Positions 51,229-60,288 of a stretch of 60,372 bases of DNA are shown one piece after another (position 1 is the first letter of the stretch; the number at the start of each line of letters is the position of its first letter). The stretch is taken from positions 1 through 60,372 of the forward strand of contig JAFGLZ010000212.1 in the NCBI GenBank assembly GCA_016927755.1. The letters are read 5' to 3'. The translations under genes and the position numbers were made by a program. The notes under the pieces are model-generated. The model did not search any database, was not told the DNA's origin, and saw only the letters and a list, made by a program, of their open reading frames with translations. The stretch comes from Phycisphaerae bacterium (lineage in GTDB: Bacteria; Planctomycetota; Phycisphaerae; UBA1845; JAFGLZ01).

Positions 51229-52365
51229 CTACTCGCCTACCCGACGCGCCTGCGTCGCCGCCGGCGGTTTCAGGTGCTTGTCCATCCACGCGTATATCAA
51301 CGCTCGCGATTCGTAGTTGATCGAATGCCCCTGCCCGTGGACGTAGAAGGCGAAGTTCTGAGGCGCCTTCTCCATCTCATAGACCTCCATGATCTTCATG
51401 TTCATCAGGACCCGCTGCCGCTGCTTGGCCGGGTCGCCGTCGTTCAGGCCGGACAGCTCCAGAAAGGCACGCGGCGCGATCAGCGCGATGATCTCGTGTA
51501 CGTCGATCGGCGGCAGCTCGCCCCTCAGCAGCCCGGGACGGATGTGCTTGAGGTACACGTACCAGTGATCCCGCGACCACGCATCCACCTGCGGATTGTG
51601 CCGGAAGAACGACCCGCCGCAGTTGCACGCGCTCGCCCGAATCCGCTCGTCGTACGCCGCCAGAAAGTACGTTCCGTGCCCGCCGAGCGAATGCCCCAAC
51701 GCCCCGATCCGATCCGCGTCGACCTGTTCGAGCGACTGCAGCACGTCCACCGCGATCGAGTGCTCGTACGTGAACTTCCCAACGGCCGTCCACTCCGGGT
51801 GCTTCTTGTAGAAGCGCCCCGTCTCGTAAGGCCCCTCCGGCGGAATCCGGTGACCCGCGACGAAGTGGTCCGGCGCGATCACCACGTACCCACGCCGCGC
51901 CAGGTGGTCCAGATACGCCTTGTTCGGATCGTCCACCAGCCCCGCCGCCCGCTCCTTGCCCTGCTTGTACGTCCCGTGCAGCGCGACGATGCCCGGCGCA
52001 CGCCCCTCGAGCTTCAGCGGCACGGCCAGATAGGCGTGCGCCCGCTCGTCCGCCTCCACGTTGTAGCTGATCAGCTTGCGGACGTAGACGCCGTCCACCG
52101 TCACCGTCTCGTGCGTCTTGACGTCCAGCGGCGGCTTGGCCGGTTTGCGGTCGTCGCGGATCAGCTCGAGGTATCGCTTCCGAAGGACCTCCTTGCGCCG
52201 ACGCCACTCCTGCGGCGTCTTGACGCCGTCGAGCAGGTCATCCCACGACGACTTGATGGGCGGTGGCTCCGACGGCTTCCGGACCGGCGAAACGCCGGCC
52301 TCGGCGCCGAACACGGACGTGACCGCTCCCATGAGTGTCCAGAGCACAACGGATTGCACCGACAT
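51229..52365 (-). CDS. Exported alpha/beta-hydrolase, acetyl esterase-like
   Basis: This is a 378-residue protein with a signal peptide (MSVQSVVLWTLMGAVTSVFG). The alpha/beta-hydrolase core has GIVALHGTYKQGK (oxyanion strand), the nucleophile Ser226 in IGALGHSLGGHG, Asp310/311 in SGLNDGDPAK and His347 in YVHGQGHSIN, a full catalytic triad. It resembles dienelactone-hydrolase/acetyl-xylan-esterase-type planctomycete proteins that remove acyl groups from polymers. The ATG at 52365 follows GGAGGAG by about 7 bases; the frame continues upstream to 52452 into the SGNH gene. It starts 43 bases after that gene and ends 37 bases before the HDAC-like start. An ester deacylation step on the substrate built by the MBOAT/SGNH pair is a natural reading. 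Confidence 0.78.
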   Translation of the reverse strand: MSVQSVVLWTLMGAVTSVFGAEAGVSPVRKPSEPPPIKSSWDDLLDGVKTPQEWRRRKEVLRKRYLELIRDDRKPAKPPLDVKTHETVTVDGVYVRKLISYNVEADERAHAYLAVPLKLEGRAPGIVALHGTYKQGKERAAGLVDDPNKAYLDHLARRGYVVIAPDHFVAGHRIPPEGPYETGRFYKKHPEWTAVGKFTYEHSIAVDVLQSLEQVDADRIGALGHSLGGHGTYFLAAYDERIRASACNCGGSFFRHNPQVDAWSRDHWYVYLKHIRPGLLRGELPPIDVHEIIALIAPRAFLELSGLNDGDPAKQRQRVLMNMKIMEVYEMEKAPQNFAFYVHGQGHSINYESRALIYAWMDKHLKPPAATQARRVGE

Positions 52366-52408
52366 GCATTCGCTCCTCCCCCACGAGGCTTCGTCGATGT
52401 CGAGAAGA

Positions 52409-53578
52409 TTACTTTCTGTTGAGCGGTTTGTCTGCGCCGAATCCGAGGACATTGGGTGGGAAACGCCCGCTGGCGTGCAGCGCCAGGAGCCGTGTCAGGT
52501 GTGCCGCGCCCTCCGGATTGAGGTGCATCCCGTCGTAGAACTCAGCGAGTGGAAACGTCTCCTGCTTGATCCGAAGGACCTCGATCCCCTCCTCCACTAA
52601 TCCACGCAAGAATCCCTCGTACACGAGCCGTTGCTCCGGCGTCAGGACCTCGTTCGTCCGCTCTGTGATCGGCATGTCGACGACGACGCATCGGGCCCCG
52701 ATTCGATCGCACCAGGCGATGAGCGCCTCCAGACCGGCCACGTCGCGATCGTCCGGCGCGAAACCGCCGAACCGATGGGCGTAGTCCGTGTCGCGATCCG
52801 GCTCGCCCTCGGTCGGCATGAACCCGCCGCGCCGGCCGTACTTTCGAACCGCCAGCTCGTCCCTGCACCCGCTCGTCAGCCATCGACGCAGATCGCCGCG
52901 ATACGCGATCAGATGCACCTGCTGCAGCGACCGCCCCAGGAACTCCCGCACCGGCGACATCGCCGCCGTCGCCTCGAACCGACGCGTGATGTCCTTGACC
53001 GCTTGACACCGGTTGCGATTGATGGCGTTCGGACTCACGCACACGTAAACGAGTCTCGGCCTGATCTTCGACAGGAAGAACCGGTCCAGCACCGCGTGAA
53101 TCCCCGCCAACCCCGGCCCGCAGAAACCCAGGTTGAACGACGTCACGTCCTTGCCCCGCTCGGCGCACAACCGATCGAACCCCGCCGGATCGATCCCGCA
53201 CTCGACGATCGACGTGCCGAAAAACGCCACGTCGACCGGGCCCTCCTCCAGCGTCCGCTCCAGCTCGACCATCTTCTCCTGGACGCGATACGTCGCCTCG
53301 TGGATCCCTTCGGGAGGCATCGCCGGCAGCAAAAGGCGGGCGGCGCCTTCGGCGATCAGCACCAGCACGACCGCGAACGCCGCCCCCCAAGGCCTGAAGC
53401 CCCGGAGATCGAGCGTTCGCGCCGGAACCGGTTCGGATGCCGCTTTCCGAAGCGTCAGCGCGGCGCGATCCGTGTCGAACCGCCCCGTCTCGACGATCGG
53501 AGCCCGCCACGGCAGCCGCATCCGAACCGGCGACGCCGGCGCGACCAAGTCAGAACTGGAAGTAGATGAACGGCTCAC
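52409..53578 (-). CDS. SGNH-hydrolase-fold partner of MBOAT acyltransferase (AlgX/DltD-like)
   Basis: This 389-residue protein has a cytoplasmic N terminus, one membrane helix (FRPWGAAFAVVLVLIAEGAA, residues about 61-80) and an outside catalytic domain. SGNH features are VAFFGTSIVECGID (nucleophile Ser123), SFNLGFCGPGLAG (Gly), SPNAINRN (Asn) and FYDGMHLNPEGA (Asp-x-x-His, near residues 351-354). Such membrane-tethered SGNH proteins (AlgJ/AlgX, PatB, WssI, DltD) receive acyl groups exported by an MBOAT protein and pass them to a polymer. The GTG start at 53578 has GGAGGAG 6 bases upstream and lies 29 bases inside the MBOAT gene, so the two are translationally coupled. Confidence 0.8.
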   Translation of the reverse strand: MSRSSTSSSDLVAPASPVRMRLPWRAPIVETGRFDTDRAALTLRKAASEPVPARTLDLRGFRPWGAAFAVVLVLIAEGAARLLLPAMPPEGIHEATYRVQEKMVELERTLEEGPVDVAFFGTSIVECGIDPAGFDRLCAERGKDVTSFNLGFCGPGLAGIHAVLDRFFLSKIRPRLVYVCVSPNAINRNRCQAVKDITRRFEATAAMSPVREFLGRSLQQVHLIAYRGDLRRWLTSGCRDELAVRKYGRRGGFMPTEGEPDRDTDYAHRFGGFAPDDRDVAGLEALIAWCDRIGARCVVVDMPITERTNEVLTPEQRLVYEGFLRGLVEEGIEVLRIKQETFPLAEFYDGMHLNPEGAAHLTRLLALHASGRFPPNVLGFGADKPLNRK

Positions 53579-55037
53579 TCGCCGCTCCTCCCATGATCAC
53601 GAGCGTCAGCAAGAGAAACGCGTAGTACCCGCCGCGAACGGGCCAGGACGCCCGAAGAACGACCGTGTGGTCCCGCCGGAGGTACTGCGGCACGTCCACC
53701 ATCAGCAGCAACAGCAACAGCATCGCCGGATTGAGCCACCCGAAGGGCTCGCCGCCCCGCATCGAGACGATCCCCCATAGATACTCCAACGCCATGCCGA
53801 CGTTCGGCGACCGGAAGAACACGAACGTCAGCACGATCAGGTGCATCGTGACCAGCAGCTTCACGATGAACACCAGTCCGCTCCGAAGGCCGGTGACGCG
53901 CATCCGCTCCGGGATCTTCCGATCGCCGACCAGGGCGCGGTGGATCACCAAATACGCCCCGTGGATCGCCCCCCAGATCACGAACGTCCAGTTCGCGCCG
54001 TGCCACAGCCCGCCCAGCAGCATCGTCGTCATGACGTTGACGTACGTCCGCGCGTGACCCAGGCGGTTCCCCCCGAGCGGAATGTACACGTAGTCGCGCA
54101 GCCAGCTCGACAGCGAAACGTGCCACCGCCGCCAGTGCTCCGTGATGTTCGTCGACAGATACGGCTGCTGGAAGTTCTCCATCAGCTCGATGCCGAACAG
54201 CCGGCTCACCCCCCGCGCGATGTCGCTGTAGCCCGAGAAGTCACAGTAGATCTGGATCGTGAACAGGTACGCCGCCCGAAGCAAGACCGCCGATGAATGC
54301 CCCGCCGGCGAGGCAAAGACGGCGTCCACGCCGCCGGCGACCGAGTCCGCCAAGACCACCTTCTTGAACAACCCCAGCAGGATCAGCACGCCACCGGTCG
54401 ACAGATGATCGGCCGTCACGCGCCGCGGCGCCTGCAACTGAGGAAGAAGACGCGTCGCTCGCTCGATCGGACCCGCCACCAACTGCGGGAAGTAGGCCAC
54501 GTACAGCGCGAACGTCAGCGGATCCCGCGCCGGCGCCAGCCGCCCGCGGTATACGTCGATCGTGTACGACATCGTCTGGAACGTGTAGAACGAGATCCCC
54601 ACCGGAAGAACGAAATCCAGCGTCACCGTCGACGCCTCGAGCCCCAACGGCGTGATCATCGCCGCGAACGACTCGGCGAAGAAGTTGAAGTACTTGAAGA
54701 AGCCCAGGATGCCGAGATTGACGACGACGCTGACCGCCAACCACGCCTTGCGCCCGCCCTCGCGCTCGGATCGGTCGATCCCGAGCCCAGCCGCGTAGTC
54801 CACCAGCGTCGAGAGCAGGATCAGACTCAGGAACCGCCAATCCCACCACCCGTAAAACAAATACGACGCCGCCAGCAGCCACAGGTTCTGTCGTCGCTGC
54901 GACAGCGCATAGTAGACCACCAGCACGACGGGCAAGAACGCCGCGAATGTGACGGAGTTGAACAGCAAGCCGATCGTCCTCGAGCGATCAAGTACCCGGC
55001 CCGGATACCCCCCCGGGACAGGGAGCTCTCCCCGCAT
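53550..55037 (-). CDS. MBOAT family O-acyltransferase (AlgI-like)
   Basis: This is a 495-residue multi-pass enzyme that moves an acyl group, usually acetyl, across the membrane for polymer O-acylation. AlgI-type signatures are LFNSVTFAAFLPVVLVVYYA (family N terminus), LAASYLFYGWWDWRFL, DFVLPVGISFYTFQTMSYTI followed by DVYRG, QIYCDFSGYSDIARG, NITEHWRRWHVSLSSWLRDY and the catalytic His346 in LGGLWHGANW. The true start may be the TTG at 54968 (GAGGA 8 bases upstream), because the family normally begins 'MLFNS'; the ATG at 55037 adds a 23-residue leader. It is the first gene of the five-gene acyl operon and overlaps the SGNH gene by 29 bases. Confidence 0.92.
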   Translation of the reverse strand: MRGELPVPGGYPGRVLDRSRTIGLLFNSVTFAAFLPVVLVVYYALSQRRQNLWLLAASYLFYGWWDWRFLSLILLSTLVDYAAGLGIDRSEREGGRKAWLAVSVVVNLGILGFFKYFNFFAESFAAMITPLGLEASTVTLDFVLPVGISFYTFQTMSYTIDVYRGRLAPARDPLTFALYVAYFPQLVAGPIERATRLLPQLQAPRRVTADHLSTGGVLILLGLFKKVVLADSVAGGVDAVFASPAGHSSAVLLRAAYLFTIQIYCDFSGYSDIARGVSRLFGIELMENFQQPYLSTNITEHWRRWHVSLSSWLRDYVYIPLGGNRLGHARTYVNVMTTMLLGGLWHGANWTFVIWGAIHGAYLVIHRALVGDRKIPERMRVTGLRSGLVFIVKLLVTMHLIVLTFVFFRSPNVGMALEYLWGIVSMRGGEPFGWLNPAMLLLLLLMVDVPQYLRRDHTVVLRASWPVRGGYYAFLLLTLVIMGGAASEPFIYFQF

Positions 55038-55484
55038 GAGCTCCCACCGGTACGTCGGACACGCCCGGGCCCGCCGTTAGCAGCCACCTTTCACGAGAAG
55101 CCCCAGGACGCAAGGTCCGATATTCGAGTCACAAGGGCGGATGGACACCCGATGCGGTTATCGCCCCCTACGGGTTCAGGCGCGATAACTCGGCCCGCCG
55201 AAGCCGGCCGTCGCCGTCTTGACGAGCGGTCCAATGAACGCCGCGCTTGGGCTCGCGATGAACCTGGCTCACCCGACGGCAGAGGCGCGCTCGAGGTCCG
55301 AGCGCAATGCCAATGAAGGAGAACAATGCCCAAAAAAAGCTGATTACCTCTTGTCTGATCTCGGGTCCACTCGAACAATACTAGCGGTCGTCTATCCCCA
55401 CAATCAGCAGAGGTGGCATACCGAGAAACGCGTATGGCCCGTGCACCGGTGAGCCGGTGCCCAATCAGAACGAGAGGTGACGAG
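55038..55484. other. Divergent intergenic region, nothing certain
   Basis: This 447-base gap lies between the acyl operon (minus) and the beta-helix gene (plus). A TTGTCT (55351) and an AATACT (55377) might form a weak plus-strand promoter, but the 20-base spacing is poor. No gene is seen. Confidence 0.4.
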
Positions 55485-58400
55485 ATGAGGTCGAGCCGCC
55501 CAGTCCGCGCGCGTGAGGCGCGCGCCCTCCTTGCGGTCCTTACCTGTCTGGCTACCTGTCAAACGCTGAAGGCTGCCGAGCGCCACGTCCCGAGTGAGTT
55601 CCCCACGATCCAAGCCGCCATCGATGCCACCTCGGACACGGACGTCGTCGTTCTTGCGCCCATGACGTTCACCGGACCGGGAAATCGCGACGTGGATCTC
55701 CTCGGCAAGGCCATCACCGTCCGAAGCAGTGATCCGAACGACCCCAACCTCGTCGCCGCGACCGTCGTCGACTGCCAGGCCACCTCCGCCCAGCCCCATC
55801 GCGCGTTCGTCTTCCAGTCCGGCGAGGGACCGGGCACTCAACTGATCGGGCTGACCCTCACTAACGGCTATGCTCCCCCCCTCGACACAGGTCCGGCGTT
55901 TGGGTTGATCTCCGCGGGTGGCGCCGTCCTGTGTCGCCATGCTAGCCCGACGATCTCTCGCTGCGTGATGCAGGCCAATTTCGCCACGGTGGGAAGCGCC
56001 GTGATGTGCTTCGACCACGCCAGTCCCCAGATCACGGATTGCGCGATCGTGGGCAATGCCAATGGGAGCGGCGCCATCTGCTGCCACGTATCCAGCTCAC
56101 CGACACTGGAGCGCTGCACGGTGGCCGAGAACGCCGCCGACCTCACCGGCGGCGGAATCACCTGCAGTAGCGACAGCAGTCCCACCGTCAGGGACTGCGA
56201 GATCCGTGACAATGCGGCCGTCTTCGGCGGCGGCGGCGTGTGGTGCATCGACGACTGCAACCCCCTCTTTACGCGCTGTGTGATCGCCGGAAACTCGACC
56301 CCCTATTCGGGCGGCGGAGTCCTATCCGCCCGGGGAAGCCGCCCCGTCTTCCAGAGCTGCCTGATCGTCGGAAACGCCTGTGACGGCGAAGGCGGTGGGA
56401 TCTCCAGCACCTCGGCAAATGGCCTGGAGATCCTCAGTTGCACCCTCGTCGGAAACATCGCGGGAGATGATACGGGAGGCGCCGCCGTCGGATATGCGTC
56501 CACCGTCGCCGTCAGGGATTCCATCTTCTGGGACAACGTCCCCCGCCAAGTCTGGCCCATGTCGTCAGCCGTTACCTTCTGTGACATCCAGGCAGGGTCT
56601 GCCGGTGGCGGGCCCGGCAACATCGATGCCGACCCGCAATTCGTCGATCCCGACGGCCCCGACGACGATCCGGCGACCTGGCAGGACAACGACTATCACC
56701 TGTCCGCCGCCTCGCCGTGCGTCGACGCGGGCGATCCTAACGGCGATCACGCCGGCCTGACCGACCTCGACGGCGAATCCCGACTCATCGGACAAATCGT
56801 CGACATGGGTGCCGACGAACGATCCGGGCCCGTCGAGCGACACGTCCCGGCTCATTACGAAACGATTCAGGACGCCATCGACCTCGCCCGAAACGGCGAT
56901 ACCGTCGTCGTCGCCGAGGGAACCTATCGTGGAGCCGGCAACAGGAATCTCGACTTCCACGGCAAGGGCATCACCGTTCGCGGCAGTGACCCGAACGACC
57001 CCAACGTCGTCGCCGCCACGATCATCGACTGCCAAGGCACCGAGGCCGAGCCGCATCGCGGGTTCGTGTTCCACTCCCATGAAGGACCGGACGCCGTCGT
57101 CGCCGGACTGACCATCACGAACGGCCGCGGCGCCGTCGAGATCATCGACGGACCTTGGGGCACCGCCCCGGCCGGCGGGGCCGTGTACTGCCGTCACAGC
57201 AGCCCCGCCCTGCGGCAATGTGTAATCCGCAACGGCGCCGCCCGGTTCGGCGGCGGCATCTGCGCCGTCGACGAGAGCTCCCCCTCGATCGTCAAGTGCG
57301 TCATCGAAGCCAACTCGGCCGGCCCGGACGGTCTCGGCGGCGGCGTCTTCCTCTTCTGCGACGGAACCCCGCTCATCACACGCACCCTCATCCGGGGCAA
57401 CACGGCGCGGGACGGCGGAGGCGTCTTCTTCGTGACCAAGCTCACGATCCAAAGCTGCATCATCGCCGACAACGTCGCCACCGGAGATGGCGGTGGCATC
57501 TTCTTCTATCTGGGGTTCGGATCGGTAATCGCCAACTGCACGATCGCCGCGAACTCGGCGACCGACCCCGCCGCTCGCGGCGGAGGCATCTCTGATTCCC
57601 TCGGCGACGACCTCGCCCTGAATAACGTCATCCTCTGGGGCAATACGCCGACCCAGATCTCCGATTTCGGCCCGACCGTCACCTACTCCGACGTACAGGG
57701 CGGCGCGTCCGGCCCCGGCAACATCGATCGCGATCCGCTCTTCAAGAACCCCAGCGGATACGACGGCGACCCCGCCACATGGCAGGACAACGACTACCAC
57801 ATTGCGGGCAGGTCGCCCTGCCGAAACGCCGGCGACCCCAGCGGCGACTACGCCGGACAGACCGACGTCGACGGCGATCCCCGCGTCCTCGAACGACGTG
57901 TCGACATCGGCGCCGACGAGCGCCCCCGGCCCAAGATCCGACGGGTACCCGAGCAGTACGCCACGATCCAGTCGGCCATCGACGCCTCCTACGACGAAGA
58001 CGTGGTCCTCCTCGCCCCGGGCGCCTACACCGGCGACGGAAACCGCGACCTCGATTTCCGAAAGAAGGCCATCACCGTTCAGAGCCGATTCCCGCGCGAT
58101 CCGGACACCGTCGCCGCCACCGTCATCGACTGCCAGGGCGACGCCTCCGAGCCCCACCGAGGGTTCGCCTTCCACCTGGGAGAAGGCCCCGACTCCGTCG
58201 TCGCCGGATTGACCGTCATGAACGGCTACGGGCCGAGGGTGCCCATTGAGATCGGCTTCGACCCGGACCCCAACGGCTATCCCGCCGGCGGCGCGGTCTA
58301 CTGTATCGGCTCGAGCCCCACCATCACGGACTGCTCGCTGACGGACAGCGCCGCACTCTTCGGCGGGGCCGTCTGCTGCCTGGATGGCAGCAGCCCGGTG

Positions 58401-59156
58401 ATTGCCCGCTGCGAGGTCACCCGGAACGAAGCTCGGTACGGAGGCGTGGGTGGCGGCATCTTGTGCATCAACGACTGCAGCCCTGAGATCTCGAACTGCC
58501 ACTTCAGCGGCAATCAAGCGTTCTATGGATCCGCGATATGCCTGGACGGCAGCGCGATGATCGCCAACTGCATGGTCGTGGGTAACCAGGCGTACTGGGG
58601 CGGAGGTGGCATCGTTTGCATGTATCCGAGCAATGTCACGATCACCAACTGCACGATCGTCCGGAACATCGTCGAGGGCGGCTGGTCGCCCTTTAGTGCC
58701 GGAGGCATCTACACGAGTTCCCCGTTGGTGACCATCACCAACTGCCTGCTCTGGGAGAATGATCCGCCGCAGATCCAAGCCGACAGTGCCGAGCCCGCAG
58801 TGACCTATTGCAATATCCAAGGCGGCTGGCCGGGCGAAACCAACATCGATGAAGACCCCAGATTCGTCGATCCCAACGGCCCCGACGGCGACCCCAACAC
58901 CTGGGAAGACAACGACTATCACCTCGACCTCGGCTCGCCGTGCATCAACGCCGGAGACCCGAACGGAGACTACGCCGACCAGACCGACATCGACGGACAG
59001 CGGCGCGTCATCGCCGCCCGGGTGGACATCGGCGCCGACGAATGGTCGCACCACTCCTGGTCCTGCGGCGACGGCGTCGCGCCGATGCTGCCCCTGGCCG
59101 CGCTCGGCATGCTGGCCGTGGTCAGGAACTCACGACGCGCCCGAAGCCACCGGTAA
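55485..59156 (+). CDS. Giant secreted beta-helix protein, triplicated, with C-terminal Cys-Gly anchor tail
   Basis: This 1,223-residue protein starts at ATG 55485 (GAGGTG 5 bases upstream). A signal peptide (REARALLAVLTCLATCQTLK) is followed by three homologous right-handed parallel beta-helix units, starting near 55578, 56834 and 57936. Each opens 'RxVPxxxxTIQxAID', continues 'AITVRSSDPNDPN', 'VIDCQ', 'PHRGFVFxxxEGPDxVVAGLTxxNG', then many Cys-containing rungs (for example CVIEANSAGPDG, GGGVFFV), and ends 'SPCxNAGDPNGDYAxQTDxDGxxRVxxxRVDIGADE'. This is the polymorphic pectate-lyase-like/NosD helix common in Phycisphaerae, with no catalytic residues I can point to. The C terminus (WSCGDGVAPMLPLAALGMLAV then RNSRRARSHR) is Cys-Gly, a hydrophobic helix and Arg, matching the tail of the protein at 45749. 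A surface adhesin or structural role is inferred. A terminator follows. Confidence 0.85.
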   Translation: MRSSRPVRAREARALLAVLTCLATCQTLKAAERHVPSEFPTIQAAIDATSDTDVVVLAPMTFTGPGNRDVDLLGKAITVRSSDPNDPNLVAATVVDCQATSAQPHRAFVFQSGEGPGTQLIGLTLTNGYAPPLDTGPAFGLISAGGAVLCRHASPTISRCVMQANFATVGSAVMCFDHASPQITDCAIVGNANGSGAICCHVSSSPTLERCTVAENAADLTGGGITCSSDSSPTVRDCEIRDNAAVFGGGGVWCIDDCNPLFTRCVIAGNSTPYSGGGVLSARGSRPVFQSCLIVGNACDGEGGGISSTSANGLEILSCTLVGNIAGDDTGGAAVGYASTVAVRDSIFWDNVPRQVWPMSSAVTFCDIQAGSAGGGPGNIDADPQFVDPDGPDDDPATWQDNDYHLSAASPCVDAGDPNGDHAGLTDLDGESRLIGQIVDMGADERSGPVERHVPAHYETIQDAIDLARNGDTVVVAEGTYRGAGNRNLDFHGKGITVRGSDPNDPNVVAATIIDCQGTEAEPHRGFVFHSHEGPDAVVAGLTITNGRGAVEIIDGPWGTAPAGGAVYCRHSSPALRQCVIRNGAARFGGGICAVDESSPSIVKCVIEANSAGPDGLGGGVFLFCDGTPLITRTLIRGNTARDGGGVFFVTKLTIQSCIIADNVATGDGGGIFFYLGFGSVIANCTIAANSATDPAARGGGISDSLGDDLALNNVILWGNTPTQISDFGPTVTYSDVQGGASGPGNIDRDPLFKNPSGYDGDPATWQDNDYHIAGRSPCRNAGDPSGDYAGQTDVDGDPRVLERRVDIGADERPRPKIRRVPEQYATIQSAIDASYDEDVVLLAPGAYTGDGNRDLDFRKKAITVQSRFPRDPDTVAATVIDCQGDASEPHRGFAFHLGEGPDSVVAGLTVMNGYGPRVPIEIGFDPDPNGYPAGGAVYCIGSSPTITDCSLTDSAALFGGAVCCLDGSSPVIARCEVTRNEARYGGVGGGILCINDCSPEISNCHFSGNQAFYGSAICLDGSAMIANCMVVGNQAYWGGGGIVCMYPSNVTITNCTIVRNIVEGGWSPFSAGGIYTSSPLVTITNCLLWENDPPQIQADSAEPAVTYCNIQGGWPGETNIDEDPRFVDPNGPDGDPNTWEDNDYHLDLGSPCINAGDPNGDYADQTDIDGQRRVIAARVDIGADEWSHHSWSCGDGVAPMLPLAALGMLAVVRNSRRARSHR

Positions 59157-59174
59157 CCGATAGAGCCCCAGGAG

Positions 59175-59219
59175 GCCTTGCGGGGCGGGTGACCCTCCTC
59201 CTTCTCCGCCCTGCAAGGC
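59175..59219 (+). terminator. Terminator hairpin after the beta-helix gene
   Basis: GCCTTGC-GGGGCGG pairs with CCGCCCT-GCAAGGC (14 pairs including one G-T) around a 17-base loop. It is followed by TCATTCTCGTTTC. It lies 18 bases past the stop and can also serve the convergent minus-strand gene. Confidence 0.55.
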
Positions 59220-59256
59220 TCATTCTCGTTTCAGCGGGAATAAGCACGCTCTCGTT

Positions 59257-60246
59257 TCAGAAGATGCCCTTCTTGCGCGTCGAATCGTAACCGGCGTGGC
59301 CGTCCGGGTCGCCGCAGATGGCCCATTCGTTGCAGGTGGTTACCCCGTCACCGTAACCACAGACGTCGCGCGTCGACGGGATCCGCGCAAAGAGCAGCGA
59401 GAACAGGTCCCGCGCCTTCATCATGGCCCCAGGCATGAGGCCGAGCCTCTGCAGCACATCCAGGTCTTTCTTGTAGTCGCGGATCAGCCCGCCGGCGTGC
59501 ACACAGCGCCCCGTCTCTGGATGGTAGCCGTCACAGCAGTCGCAGGCCATGCAACAGCCCTCGACGAGCACGATCGGAATGTCCGGCTCCTCGCGGATCC
59601 GGAGAAGCAGTTCGTAGAGCGTGTCATTGGGCCGCGGAGTCTCGTTCCGACCACCCGCCAGGCCGCAGCACAGACACATCAAGTGGTGAGGTCGAATGGC
59701 CAATCGAGCGGCCTTGCGAATCTGCTCGATGTTCCGCTCACGGAAGGCAGCCATCTCCTCGTCGCTGCGCTGATAGACGATCGCCCGCCACCCCTTGGCC
59801 CGAACGCGCTCGTACACGCCGCTTCGCGCCAAGCGGCACCCCTCCCAACCGGACGTCTCGTACGCGCAAACCCCGTCCAACGTCTCGATCCTCTCGAAGA
59901 GAAGCTCGTAGAGATAGCGCGCCCGACGGATCGACCCTGGCACGAGCCCGAGCTTCTGGAGCACGTCCAAGTCTCGCTTGCGGTTGAGGACTTCGGCGGG
60001 GTCCTGCCTCGCGAAATCCTCCTCGCTGAGCTGACTGTAGTGCGGTACCCGCTCGGCCGTGGACGTGAGCCGAATCGTCACGGTCGGGTCGCGCTCGATC
60101 TCGCCCAGGATCTCCCGCGCCCGCGCCGGTTCCAGCAGTGGGCAGGTCGCCCCACCGGCCACGCAAACGGTGCCGAGCAACTGGTGAGCGCGCATCGTGA
60201 TGACCGGCTCGTCCAGACCGTCGTCGAGAAGCCTCTCGTCAACCAT
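59257..60246 (-). CDS. Cysteine-rich duplicated protein, DUF1284-like
   Basis: This 329-residue cytoplasmic protein is made of two related halves. Half 2 (about 185-315) begins IRPHHLMCLCCGLAGGRNET, has the cluster VEGCCMACDCCDGYHP and continues KKDLDVLQRLGLMPGAMMKA followed by RDLFSLLFARI and VCGYGDG. Half 1 (about 16-150) shows MRAHQLLGTVCVAGGATCP, KRDLDVLQKLGLVPGSIRRA, YLYELLFERIETLDGVCAYE, but its Cys cluster is replaced by ordinary residues. 'RPHHLxCL' with later Cys residues recalls DUF1284 (a putative iron-sulfur domain), single in other bacteria. I chose the ATG at 60246 because upstream sequence belongs to a group II intron. The function is unknown; binding of a metal or cluster by half 2 is inferred. 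Confidence 0.6.
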   Translation of the reverse strand: MVDERLLDDGLDEPVITMRAHQLLGTVCVAGGATCPLLEPARAREILGEIERDPTVTIRLTSTAERVPHYSQLSEEDFARQDPAEVLNRKRDLDVLQKLGLVPGSIRRARYLYELLFERIETLDGVCAYETSGWEGCRLARSGVYERVRAKGWRAIVYQRSDEEMAAFRERNIEQIRKAARLAIRPHHLMCLCCGLAGGRNETPRPNDTLYELLLRIREEPDIPIVLVEGCCMACDCCDGYHPETGRCVHAGGLIRDYKKDLDVLQRLGLMPGAMMKARDLFSLLFARIPSTRDVCGYGDGVTTCNEWAICGDPDGHAGYDSTRKKGIF

Positions 60247-60288
60247 ACTCCTGCCCCCTTGTGATCGGTGCGTGAATCTGCGCCAGCG

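Noticed and set aside
55578..59045. Long tandem repeats that could be mistaken for a CRISPR array or satellite
   Set aside because: The repeat units are over 1 kb, coding, and in frame with the beta-helix protein. No short direct-repeat/spacer pattern exists anywhere in the window.
56565..59054. 829-codon open frame on the minus strand
   Set aside because: It is antisense to the beta-helix gene, has the Val/Asp/Gly-rich composition expected from a GC-rich shadow, and has no ribosome site or domain.
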